NCBI GenBank assembly: GCA_023433445.1
Contig: JAEZCS010000194.1
Location: 1-53,691 of the forward strand
Length of the DNA stretch: 53,691 nucleotides
Reading direction: 5' to 3'
From: Pseudomonadota bacterium
GTDB taxonomy: Bacteria > Pseudomonadota > Alphaproteobacteria > Sphingomonadales > Sphingomonadaceae
This document shows positions 8,278 to 16,865 of the stretch, in pieces. The notes under the pieces were generated by a model that made no database searches, was not told where the DNA came from, and saw only the letters and a list, made by a program, of their open reading frames with translations. Every line of letters starts with the position of its first letter. Position 1 is the stretch's first letter. Made by a program: the position numbers and the translations under genes.

Positions 8278-9968
8278 AGCTTGCCCTTTTGGTGGCTGCC
8301 GCCGCACTCGCCCTGCCGGTTCCCGCCGTCGCGTCCGGCGTCATCGACAATGTGAACGGCATCGCTGTCGATACCAACGGACGGACAGTGCGGTTTCGCG
8401 CGCTGCTGATCGATGATGAAGGCAAGGTAGAGAAGCTACTGCCAGGCCGCTATGAAGCACCGCCGCGCAAGAAGAAGCTTAAGAAAGGTGAGAGCTGGCC
8501 CAAAGGCCTCGACTTCCAATTGGACGGCGGCGGAAAGACGCTGATCCCCGGCCTCATCGATGCGCACGGCCATGTCATGGCACTGGGCTTGACGCAGGTA
8601 ACGCTGGACCTTTCCGAGACACGATCACTGACAGAGGCGCAGGCCAGGATCAGGGAATATGTCGCCGCCAATCCGGGGCGGAAATGGATCATCGGACGGG
8701 GCTGGAGCGCTGAACGCTGGGGGCTCAATCGCGCTCCGACTTCGGCTGAGCTCGACGCAGCCGCGGCTGACGTGCCGGTCTGGCTTGAAAGCGCAGACGC
8801 TCAGGCAGGCTGGGCCAACTCCGCTGCGATGAGGGCTGCAACCATAGGCACCGGAAGCAAGGCGCCTCCCGGTGGCCGGATCGAGATGGCTGGAGGCAAG
8901 CCGTCCGGGGTGTTCGTGGGCAAGGCGATGGACATGATCCAGCGCGTGGTTCCCCCTCCCGCTCCCAAAGATCGGGACATCGCTCTGGAAAAGGCGCAAC
9001 AATTGCTCCTTGCCAACGGCATCACCGGCATCGCCGACATGGGCACAACGATTGAAGATTGGCAGGCCTTTCGCCGTTCGGCTGATCGCGGCGCGCTACG
9101 CGTGCGGATCATTTCCTACGCGCAGGGCCTGGACAATATGGTACTCATCGCGGGACCTGAACCAACGCCATGGCTCTACGATGACCGGCTGCGCATGGCC
9201 GGGATTCTGCTGAATCTGGATGGATCGCTGGGGTCGCGCGGGGCGTGGCTAAAGGCCGATTACGCCGACGCGTCCGGGCAGCGTGGATATTCGCTCATCC
9301 CCTCCACGCAGATGCGGAACATGATGAGCCGTGCGGCGATGGATAATTTCCAGGTCGCCGTGGATGCCACCGGCGATGCTGCAAATAGCGAAGTGCTCGA
9401 CGCAATCACGGAGCTTGCGGAGACCTACAAGGGCGACAGGCGCTGGCGCATCGAGCAGGCAGCGATCGTCGATCCCGTCGATCTGCCCCGCTTCGGGCAA
9501 AATGGCGTCATTGTGTCGATGCAACCCGCGCAACAAGCGGCTGATTGGCGCATCGCCGTGGCACGTCTGGGCGAGAACCGGCTGAGCGGCGGCTATGCGT
9601 GGAAGGCGATGCTCAACAGCCGGGCCCCGCTGGCATTTGGATCGGGCGCACCTGTTATCTCCAACAATCCGTTCGTCGGCATGGCAGCGGCCATGAGCCG
9701 CGAAGACGGGGCGGGCGAACCTGCCGGCGGATGGATGCCCCAACAGCGGGTGGACTTCGACGCCGCGCTGGACGGCTATACGCGGCAGGCAGCCTTTGCA
9801 GGCTTTGCCGAAAAGCGGTTCGGCAGCCTGAACCCCGGACAAAGGGCGGATTTCATCCTCATAGACCGGGACATTTCCGTCGCTCGTCCAAACGAGGTGC
9901 GGTCTACGCAGGTTCTCGAAACGTGGATTGGTGGCAAGCGGGTCTATATGAAGGGCGGCAAGCCCTAA
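8274..9968 (+). CDS. Exported amidohydrolase-3 (YtcJ-like) homologue with lost metal ligands
   Basis: 564 residues with a signal peptide (1-21, ALPVPAVASG), so probably periplasmic. The overall fold is that of YtcJ-like amidohydrolases: GLIDAHGHV (94-101), DGSLGSRGAWL (316-326), RIEQAAIVDP (392-401), LAFGSGAP (453-460) and a C-terminal GQRADFILID. The first His pair (98, 100) is kept, but the other usual active-site residues appear replaced: Leu312 where a Lys is expected, Asp364 for His in the HAIGD motif, Gln395 for His in RIEHA, and Gly458 for Asp in GSD. It may be a pseudoenzyme. It overlaps the upstream dehydrogenase by ATGA and the convergent 580-aa gene by 4 nt. Confidence 0.88.
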   Translation: MKLALLVAAAALALPVPAVASGVIDNVNGIAVDTNGRTVRFRALLIDDEGKVEKLLPGRYEAPPRKKKLKKGESWPKGLDFQLDGGGKTLIPGLIDAHGHVMALGLTQVTLDLSETRSLTEAQARIREYVAANPGRKWIIGRGWSAERWGLNRAPTSAELDAAAADVPVWLESADAQAGWANSAAMRAATIGTGSKAPPGGRIEMAGGKPSGVFVGKAMDMIQRVVPPPAPKDRDIALEKAQQLLLANGITGIADMGTTIEDWQAFRRSADRGALRVRIISYAQGLDNMVLIAGPEPTPWLYDDRLRMAGILLNLDGSLGSRGAWLKADYADASGQRGYSLIPSTQMRNMMSRAAMDNFQVAVDATGDAANSEVLDAITELAETYKGDRRWRIEQAAIVDPVDLPRFGQNGVIVSMQPAQQAADWRIAVARLGENRLSGGYAWKAMLNSRAPLAFGSGAPVISNNPFVGMAAAMSREDGAGEPAGGWMPQQRVDFDAALDGYTRQAAFAGFAEKRFGSLNPGQRADFILIDRDISVARPNEVRSTQVLETWIGGKRVYMKGGKP

Positions 9969-11707
9969 AGGACGTCGCCCGACGCCTTCATCGCCTCATC
10001 TATCGTTCCGGCGAGCGGCGGCTGGACAGGCTTGTCGCAGCCCACCGCTTTCATATGGGCGCGCAGCGCGTCCATGCGCCCGAGATTCCAGCGGGCAAGC
10101 GGCACTCCCAGCGGGCGGAACTCGGCCCTGTCGAACAGTTCGACGACATATTGTTCGCAAAGCCCGTCCACCTGCTCCAGCGTCAGCATACCGAGGTTCA
10201 TGACCATCGGTCGTCCGGGCACACCTTCACGGCCGCGCACAAGGTCTGTGACATAAAGGCCGCCGCGCGGGTCCACCAAGACAACGTCAGCCTGCGATGC
10301 GTCGATCATGCGATGGCTGGCGGCATAGGGCGCAACAAACACATGGGTACGCCAAACAAGGAAAGCGCTCATGAGGAGCGTGATCCCCACACCCAGATAT
10401 AGCGGCCGCATCGCCACTGGCCGAAAGCGGGCCCATCCAAGGCCCGCCAGCAGGCAAAACGGCCCGATGAAGCCGTGAGCATAGCGAAATCCCCACCCAT
10501 AGCCCTGCGCCAGCGCCAGCGCGCAACCGGCAAAGCAGCCAAGCGCCAGCGGCAATGCGATCTCCTCGCCCCGGATCGCCCTGCGCCACTTCATCGCCGT
10601 CACGCCCAGCGCGGCGAGCGGCACCATCAATATATTGTTCCAAGCGGCAAAGCGGCTGAGATTGACTAGGGGCTGCCAGCGATCCCCTAAACGCTCGAAC
10701 AGGCTGCCGACCTTGTCCGCCACTCCTGCGGACGGTCGGACATCTGCTGCTGGCCCGAGCAGTTGGACGAGGAAACCCGGCCACAGCTTTGCCCAGACAA
10801 TGACGATGGCGATCAGGACCAGGATGTGAAAGACGGCCACGGCCCAGCGGCGCGACAGGAGCATCCACAAGATGAAGGGCGCGATGAAGATTGGCGGAAA
10901 ATGCCACTGATGCAGCCCGGCGGCGAGCAACGCGACCGCCCCAGCGCTAACATGCCCCAAAATGCCGCCGCGCAGGACCAGCGCCAGCCAGACCATGTTA
11001 AGCGCGAAATGGCCGGTCATGGCATAGGGGGTCATTGCCGTGACCCACAGCTGCGTGGACGACAGTCCCAACAGCATCGTAACCCAAACGGCGTCGTTCC
11101 GCGTTGGAAAGAGATGGAGCGCCACGCGCCACAGGGCGAAAAGGCCCGCAATCACCAACGCGGGACCGGCAAGGTTAGGATCGCCCATCTGCCAGAACAA
11201 CGCCTGGATCGCGCTGTTCACAGGCAGATAGGCCGCGGTCCAATAATCGGCGGCTCCAAAGGGGGAGAAAAATTCCGGCATGATCGCACGGCGATATGGC
11301 TCCCACTCGGCAGGGATCGGCCGGGCAAGCAAGCCTTCGCGCATATAGGCAGCGGCGAAGCGAGCCACTTCCTCATCGCGCGAGATCGCATAATTTTGGA
11401 ACAGCCAATAATGACCCGCCCAGGCGATGAGGCCGAAAAGCACTATCAGCGGCACGATCACGCGTGCACGTGGCTTGGGTAGGCGAAAGCCCGCCCCCTC
11501 CGCAAAAGGCGCGGCCACCGCCAGCAGGACAAGACCGCCCAGCAGCGCCGGAAAGTCTTGGTCCAGAAACAGGATGACGGCCAGGCTGACACCCTGCCGA
11601 TATGTCACATGCCACAGGAATGTCGCGCCTACCCATAAGGTCAGGCCGATCGCCCCCGCCAGAAAAAGGCGTCGAGCATCAACAGATCGGGCCGGCGGCG
11701 CGTACAT
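9965..11707 (-). CDS. Large polytopic membrane protein, possible lipid-linked glycosyltransferase
   Basis: 580 residues with about 11-13 hydrophobic segments. After the third segment is a short extracytoplasmic loop with SRDEEVARFAAAYMREG, like the acidic first loop of GT-C/PMT-type transferases, which use polyprenyl-phosphate sugars. The C-terminal about 120 residues are soluble (VLVDPRGGLYVTDLVRG...). No named family is certain. It is the last gene of the minus-strand exopolysaccharide run; its ATG overlaps the FkbM gene stop by 1 nt. It could add a side sugar, or take a polymerase role that no other gene here visibly covers (inference). Confidence 0.7.
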   Translation of the reverse strand: MYAPPARSVDARRLFLAGAIGLTLWVGATFLWHVTYRQGVSLAVILFLDQDFPALLGGLVLLAVAAPFAEGAGFRLPKPRARVIVPLIVLFGLIAWAGHYWLFQNYAISRDEEVARFAAAYMREGLLARPIPAEWEPYRRAIMPEFFSPFGAADYWTAAYLPVNSAIQALFWQMGDPNLAGPALVIAGLFALWRVALHLFPTRNDAVWVTMLLGLSSTQLWVTAMTPYAMTGHFALNMVWLALVLRGGILGHVSAGAVALLAAGLHQWHFPPIFIAPFILWMLLSRRWAVAVFHILVLIAIVIVWAKLWPGFLVQLLGPAADVRPSAGVADKVGSLFERLGDRWQPLVNLSRFAAWNNILMVPLAALGVTAMKWRRAIRGEEIALPLALGCFAGCALALAQGYGWGFRYAHGFIGPFCLLAGLGWARFRPVAMRPLYLGVGITLLMSAFLVWRTHVFVAPYAASHRMIDASQADVVLVDPRGGLYVTDLVRGREGVPGRPMVMNLGMLTLEQVDGLCEQYVVELFDRAEFRPLGVPLARWNLGRMDALRAHMKAVGCDKPVQPPLAGTIDEAMKASGDVL

Positions 11708-12459
11708 CAGCTTCCCTGTGGCAGCAGCGCCCGGTTGACGAAAATGCCATCCATCTCGACGAGCAAGGGGAAATGCCCCTTGTTGTTCGCAAAGAAGGCG
11801 GACGGCATGAGGCCTTTCTCACCCAACCAGTCGATCATCGCTCGATAGCCAGTCCCTCCCTCGTAGATGGGACGCACGCCGAGTTCTGTTTGCACTCCGG
11901 CCATGCTGGCGAGGATGTCACCTGCGCCTTCGCACACCGACAGGTCATGGCCTTGAGTATCCATCTTCAGAAAAGGGCGCAAAAAGCCATGCTTCGCCTG
12001 AAGCTCTGCGAAAAGCCCATCAATCCGCCTGCACTGCATCTCGACAGTACGCGTTACGCGATTGCGATCCGCAAATATGGCATCCTGCTCATCCGACGGC
12101 ATTTTGAGTGAGCTGAACTGATCGGCTGCCATGATGTTGAAGCTGGCTGTCCCGTCGAAGTCGGACAAAGCCAGGTTGAAGACATGCCATTTGCGATCGG
12201 ATGCCGCCCGGCGCGACAGTTCTGCGAAAATCTCGGGATTGGGTTCGAAAGACAGGATCGTGCCGGAAAAGCTCGCGTCCTTGCGCAACATGGTCGCATA
12301 TTGCCCTCGATTGGCGCCAACATCGAACACGCAATCGATCGCGAAGGCGGAAAGAAACCGGCGGAGCGCCTGGATTTCAGGATATTGGTGCACCCGCCCC
12401 GCAATGGCGAGGCGCACAGCCAGCGCGCGATCTGCCAGTTCGCGGAAATATCGACTCAT
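11707..12459 (-). CDS. FkbM-family SAM-dependent methyltransferase
   Basis: 250 residues. SAM motif I is CVFDVGANRGQYATML, followed by ILSFEPNPEIFAEL and the late FLKMDTQGHDL block that defines the FkbM family. These enzymes O-methylate sugars in glycans and antibiotics. The frame is open to 12942, but that extension is out-of-frame reading of the upstream gene; the ATG at 12459 overlaps the GT4 stop by ATGA. It probably methylates a sugar of the exopolysaccharide or its precursor (inference from position). Confidence 0.9.
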   Translation of the reverse strand: MSRYFRELADRALAVRLAIAGRVHQYPEIQALRRFLSAFAIDCVFDVGANRGQYATMLRKDASFSGTILSFEPNPEIFAELSRRAASDRKWHVFNLALSDFDGTASFNIMAADQFSSLKMPSDEQDAIFADRNRVTRTVEMQCRRIDGLFAELQAKHGFLRPFLKMDTQGHDLSVCEGAGDILASMAGVQTELGVRPIYEGGTGYRAMIDWLGEKGLMPSAFFANNKGHFPLLVEMDGIFVNRALLPQGS

Positions 12460-13601
12460 GCGCGCGTGGCCAAAACTGAGCGGTAGATGCCGATCGTTGC
12501 CAAGGCCATGTCCTTCCAACTGCCCATAGTCTCCCCATAGGCGCGTGCCGCCGCGCCAGCCGTCTGCCTGATGGCGGCGCTTTGGAGAAGCCGCAAGAGG
12601 GCTTGAGCAAGATCGGCCGGATTTCCGGCCCTTGTGCAGATTGCGGCGGCTTGAGGCAGGGCCCCGAACATGCCCACGTCGGATGTCACCATCGCCTTGC
12701 CATGATGCAGGGCGGAAAGGAACGCGCCGCTGGAATCGATGTGGCGATAGGGGAAAATGATGGCATCCGCCTTCGCCATATGGGCGTCGAGCCTGGGCTC
12801 GGGGAGGAAGCCGAGATCGGCGGTCAACCGGTCGGCAAAGCCCGCCTTGCTCACGCTGTCCAGCAGTGGGGCGATGTCCATAAAGGGCTTGCCGGCGATG
12901 ACCAGCTCGAAAACATGACCGGCTCGCCAGAGCGAGAGGCAAGCGTCGATCAATATATCCACGCCTTTATAAGGCCTGATCGTGCCGAAAAATAGCAAGC
13001 GCGGCATGGCGGGATCAGCGATGTCGGCCAGATCAGCCGCGCTCGCGGGCGCAAGGCGCATCGGTGGGTGCGGCGTGACATGGATGCGGGCCGAAGCAAT
13101 ACCCTGCTCTTCCAGCGCCTCGCGGGTCGTATCGCCATGCACAATCAGCGCATCGAACATGTCGAGCAAAGCACGATATCCCCTGCCCTGCACACCAGCA
13201 TCCGCATGATAGGCATCCGCATTATGGACGGTGTGAACCAGTGCCACACGTCCCTTCAACCGGCGCAGGAGCAGGCGGTCAGCTGGCGCGAGCGGCAGCC
13301 ATTGGAAATGGGCCGCATCCGCCGCCGTCAGGGCATTGACACGTCCAACAGCGCAATCAGCGCCATATTCAGCAGCCTTAAGCAGGCGGAAGGCCTTCCC
13401 TTCACCCAGCCTCTTGCGCAGTGCTTCGCTGCGCCGAAAATAGCGCGCCTCGTATCGATATGCTGTCGGCTTGATGGCGTCTGTCGGCCGCATCGGGCGT
13501 CCGAGCAGGGCCACATCCGCGCCTTGATCGGCCAAGGCTGCGCATAGACTGTCATCATATCGCCCTGTGAAGAGCGATGGATCGATCATCGCGACCTTCA
13601 T
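12456..13601 (-). CDS. Glycosyltransferase family 4-type
   Basis: 381 residues. The C-terminal Rossmann half has RLLFFGTIRPYKGVDILIDA (a GT4 donor-binding start), then FLPEPRLDAHMAKADAIIFPYRHIDSSGAFLSALHHGKAMVTSDVG, split here as a classic GT4 series of helix-strand elements with the E-like position replaced by SSGAF. The N-terminal half is a weak acceptor domain (MKVAMIDPSLFTGRYDD). The donor and acceptor are unknown. The start and stop overlap the flippase and FkbM genes by 4 nt each, so it belongs to one translationally coupled block. Confidence 0.88.
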   Translation of the reverse strand: MKVAMIDPSLFTGRYDDSLCAALADQGADVALLGRPMRPTDAIKPTAYRYEARYFRRSEALRKRLGEGKAFRLLKAAEYGADCAVGRVNALTAADAAHFQWLPLAPADRLLLRRLKGRVALVHTVHNADAYHADAGVQGRGYRALLDMFDALIVHGDTTREALEEQGIASARIHVTPHPPMRLAPASAADLADIADPAMPRLLFFGTIRPYKGVDILIDACLSLWRAGHVFELVIAGKPFMDIAPLLDSVSKAGFADRLTADLGFLPEPRLDAHMAKADAIIFPYRHIDSSGAFLSALHHGKAMVTSDVGMFGALPQAAAICTRAGNPADLAQALLRLLQSAAIRQTAGAAARAYGETMGSWKDMALATIGIYRSVLATRA

Positions 13602-14920
13602 CGCTTCGCCGCTTCACTCAGCAGGCGCCGCAGAGACAATGCGTGAAGTACGGCAACCAGCATCATCGTCAACGCGTAGATCGCCAGGAAGCCTCTGTCG
13701 AACCAGTCCCCGAATAGCATGGCCAGCGGCACGCTGAGCAGCGATCCCGCGAGGAAGGGCAGCGAGCTCTTCAACAGATGGGAAAAGCGCCCCAGCGCGG
13801 CCTGAACATACACGGACACGCAGATCATGGTGAGGGCCAGCAACGCTCCGTCGATGATCAACAGGTCGGCCATGTCAATGGCGGCGCGCCCGGCAAAAAG
13901 CTTCGTGAAGATCCATTGCCCAAGCAGCAGGAGCGCAGCGGAAGCGGTGAGCGCAAAGACCATGGCGATTGCCATTGCGCGGGTCAGCAACTGGCGCAAG
14001 CGACCGCGTTCTCGGGCATGAAAGGCCCGGGTGATCCGGGGAAGCGCGGCTTCCACCATGGCCCGGATGGCCATGGAAAGCGCCCGCGACATCTTGAAGA
14101 AAAAGTCAAAGAGCAGCATCGGCCGGGCGTCCTGCGTAGCAGCCGCTATCGTGAAATAAGGCGCGTTATATGCCACGATCTCCGAGATGGTGAACAGCGC
14201 CGACGTACCGATGTCTTGCAGATAATTGGCGCGCACATGCGCGCCTCCACGGCTGAAGGCGAGCCAGTGCCGCGTGGTCATCCCCAGCCGACGATGTACC
14301 AGCGCGATGGCGTATCCGATGACGATCAGGCTAGTCACAATCTGCAGCGCTACCGACAGGCGCGCGTCCAGTCCTTTGAGGATCAGCAGCAACAAGGCGA
14401 TCGTCATCAACCGTCGCAAGCAGTCAAGCATTTCCCAGACAAAATTTCCGTCCACCGCAGCCAGCGCCCTTTTTGCAAGCAAGGCGGGCAAGTTGATGCA
14501 GGCGGACAGGAAGAACAGGGTGAAAAGGAACGGCATGGTCGTGGCGAGACCGCCAGCCACCAGCGCGACCAGCAGGATCACGATACCGCCAAGGATCAGC
14601 ATGGCGAGGAACAGGAAAAGGACGCCCATCTCCTCAAGCCGGAAGCCGTCCCCACTTCCGTCATCATGGCCAAGCCAGTAGCGCCGCAGTCGAGCATAGA
14701 TGATGCTGGTCAGCCCAAATTCCGCGGAAATGGTGAAATTGCCAAAGGCCACCAGCAGCAGAAAAGCCTGAAATTCGCGAAGCGGCAGCGCCCGCACGAA
14801 AACATAAGTGACGGCAAAGCCCCAGATCAGCGTCAGGCCGACATTGGCAAGCTTGATAAGGGCGATGAAGCGGGCAGAGCCTTCCATCCTTGCGATGGTC
14901 CTGCCAAGCAGCGCGCTCAC
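13598..14920 (-). CDS. Oligosaccharide flippase-like membrane protein (MOP/Wzx type)
   Basis: 440 residues, about 12 hydrophobic segments, laid out like polysaccharide flippases (FIALIKLANVGLTLIWGFAV near the start, then LREFQAFLLLVAFGNF). Wzx-type proteins flip lipid-linked repeat units across the inner membrane. Sequence identity of this family is always low, so the call rests on topology and location. The start is GTG at 14920 overlapping the methyltransferase stop (GTGA); ATG at 14887 is an alternative. It ends with ATGA into the GT4 gene. Confidence 0.78.
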   Translation of the reverse strand: MSALLGRTIARMEGSARFIALIKLANVGLTLIWGFAVTYVFVRALPLREFQAFLLLVAFGNFTISAEFGLTSIIYARLRRYWLGHDDGSGDGFRLEEMGVLFLFLAMLILGGIVILLVALVAGGLATTMPFLFTLFFLSACINLPALLAKRALAAVDGNFVWEMLDCLRRLMTIALLLLILKGLDARLSVALQIVTSLIVIGYAIALVHRRLGMTTRHWLAFSRGGAHVRANYLQDIGTSALFTISEIVAYNAPYFTIAAATQDARPMLLFDFFFKMSRALSMAIRAMVEAALPRITRAFHARERGRLRQLLTRAMAIAMVFALTASAALLLLGQWIFTKLFAGRAAIDMADLLIIDGALLALTMICVSVYVQAALGRFSHLLKSSLPFLAGSLLSVPLAMLFGDWFDRGFLAIYALTMMLVAVLHALSLRRLLSEAAKR

Positions 14921-15669
14921 CCCGCGACGCTTCCCACCGGCTTGCGGGCTCGAAACAGGCGATCATCCAGCGCGAAGAAATGCCGCTTGTCAGGATCGAT
15001 GTCACTCGCGTCGATCTCTTCCAGTTGGAAGCCTGCGGCCCGGATACGATCGGCGAAGTCGAGCCCATATTGGCGGACATGGTCCCACTGCCCAAATCGC
15101 CGTTCTCTTTCACGCGGCGGAATGTCGAAACTGCCGTCCTCGGTGGGCTTGTCCCACAAGGGTACGATCAGCCAGGCTTCCCCGCCCGGCTTTAGCGCGC
15201 GATAGATGTTGCGCAAAACCGCGTGATCGTCCGGCACATGCTCCATGACATGACTGGCATAGAAGAGGTCGTAGCGATCGACATCGGCCAGCGCCATCAG
15301 GTCAGCGCGGCGCATATTCGGGACGGAATAGCGCGCCGGATCGAGGTCGGCTGGCACATAATCGGCAGCTGCGGAAAAACGGCGAACGAGGCTGCCTTCA
15401 TTGGGCGCCATGTGCAGGATAGCGCCCTGCTCCGGTATCGTGAGTGTCTGTTCAGCGATCAGATAGTTCATCAGCCGCTCGCGTGGTGAGGCGCCACAGT
15501 TAGGACAGCCCCATTCGGCATTGTCGCCATAGCGGAAGAAGCCGACGACCGACTGCCCGCATGCAGGGCACGCCCGATTTGCGCGCGTGCCCATTGCCTT
15601 GCGCAAGACAAGCATGGTCCGGGTCAAATGCTTGCCGGCGGCCTTTGCCACCCGCTGGAAAGTAATCAC
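14917..15669 (-). CDS. SAM-dependent methyltransferase with N-terminal zinc ribbon
   Basis: 250 residues. Cys34, Cys37, Cys55 and Cys58 (CPAC ... CPNC) form a rubredoxin-like zinc ribbon, followed by a class-I methyltransferase fold: ILHMAPNEGSLVRRF as motif I, YDLFYASHVMEHVPDD and ALKPGGEAWLIVP later. Such two-part enzymes occur in surface-glycan loci and may methylate nucleotide sugars or glycan ends; the target is unknown. The start is GTG at 15669 with GGAG about 8 nt before it. It overlaps the flippase start by 4 nt. Confidence 0.88.
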   Translation of the reverse strand: MITFQRVAKAAGKHLTRTMLVLRKAMGTRANRACPACGQSVVGFFRYGDNAEWGCPNCGASPRERLMNYLIAEQTLTIPEQGAILHMAPNEGSLVRRFSAAADYVPADLDPARYSVPNMRRADLMALADVDRYDLFYASHVMEHVPDDHAVLRNIYRALKPGGEAWLIVPLWDKPTEDGSFDIPPRERERRFGQWDHVRQYGLDFADRIRAAGFQLEEIDASDIDPDKRHFFALDDRLFRARKPVGSVAG

Positions 15670-15731
15670 GCCTTGGCTCCGATCAGCATTGGAAGGGCCT
15701 ATACATCATGCCCCACCTTTGGCGAGAGGGA

Positions 15732-16865
15732 TCAGCGTGACTTCGCGGGATTCCAGATGGTGACGGTACGGCCCGACATCGCCTTCAGCACGCCCTGCAA
15801 CGTGGCGGCATAGGCGATGAGGATGTCTGTGACGGCGGCCAATGCACCCGATTTCGCACGGAGTCCCAGCGCCAACAGAAGGGCACCGAACGCCGTTAAG
15901 CCAAGCGCCAGCAGCGGCGAAATACGAACAGCCAACAGCACGGCCGCAAGCCCGCCCATCAGGATGAAGATGCCCCCGAACCACCTGATGATCTTTCGAG
16001 ACGCATATTTGAAGCGGTCGAGCCCACCCATGCCCCGAAGCTGAGGCCGAAGATGCTGATGCGTATGCCAGGCACGCGAGGCTATTCGCACCTTTCGTCG
16101 ATATTCATCGCCCCTTCCCGCGACCAGCCGTTCCCTGGCGATCACGTTCCGCGCCTTCACCAGCCGCGCGCCTGAAAATACCACCGCCATCGATACCGTC
16201 AGGTCATCGAGCACGCTATCGGGGAAGACGGGATAGAGGCTGCGGCGGATGGAAAAGATCGAGCCGTCGGCACCCAGCACATTGCCCGTGCGCGACTCCT
16301 CATCCTTCAATCGCTCCTCTATCCGCCAATAGAGCGAGCCCACCGACGCCGTCGCGCTCTCCCCGTCACCCACATAATGCAGCGAACCAAGCACCCCGCC
16401 CACATTCGGATCAGCATAGCGGGCGAGAAGATTGTCGATCGCCTCTTCATCCAACATCACATTGGCATCGGTGAAGATCAGAACCTCCCCGGTCGCGCGA
16501 GCGGCCAGTTGCTTCATCCCATGCGCCTTGCCGCTGCGCCCCGGCCCCCGGACCAGCGTAACCAGATCACCCTCGGCATCGATCAGCGCGGCGGTCTCGT
16601 CGGCCGAACCATCATCGAAAGCGAGAATTTCGAGACCCGGATAGCGGTGCTTCAACATCGCGAGATTGGCCAGCTTCTCGGGCATCGCCGCCGCCTCATT
16701 ATAGGCGCAGAAGAGCAATGAAGCCGTTGGGACAGCGCGCGCCCCAGGAGATTCGGGTATCGTAGGCAGAACGCGCAGGATCAGCGGGTAGAACAAGAAC
16801 GGCCAGAGCAGCGCCACTACCGACGTGACAAGGATAAGCAAAAGGATCAGGTCAACGGCGCTCAT
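15732..16865 (-). CDS. Membrane-anchored glycosyltransferase family 2
   Basis: 377 residues. One N-terminal membrane segment (VDLILLLILVTSVVALLWPF) is followed by a GT-A domain: ASLLFCAYNEAAAMPEKLAN, ILAFDDGSADET, and IFTDANVMLDEEA as the DxD-type metal site; two or three membrane segments follow in the C-terminus. It resembles processive or lipid-acceptor GT2 enzymes such as ExoO/IcaA-like proteins. The start ATG at 16865 overlaps the stop of the sugar transferase by 1 nt; the frame opens further to 16937 but without support. The 62-nt gap to the next gene downstream is empty. Confidence 0.9.
   Translation of the reverse strand: MSAVDLILLLILVTSVVALLWPFLFYPLILRVLPTIPESPGARAVPTASLLFCAYNEAAAMPEKLANLAMLKHRYPGLEILAFDDGSADETAALIDAEGDLVTLVRGPGRSGKAHGMKQLAARATGEVLIFTDANVMLDEEAIDNLLARYADPNVGGVLGSLHYVGDGESATASVGSLYWRIEERLKDEESRTGNVLGADGSIFSIRRSLYPVFPDSVLDDLTVSMAVVFSGARLVKARNVIARERLVAGRGDEYRRKVRIASRAWHTHQHLRPQLRGMGGLDRFKYASRKIIRWFGGIFILMGGLAAVLLAVRISPLLALGLTAFGALLLALGLRAKSGALAAVTDILIAYAATLQGVLKAMSGRTVTIWNPAKSR

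Noticed and set aside
13778..15205. 475-codon plus-strand frame
   Set aside because: Antisense to the flippase and methyltransferase genes; Gln/Arg/Asp-rich shadow.
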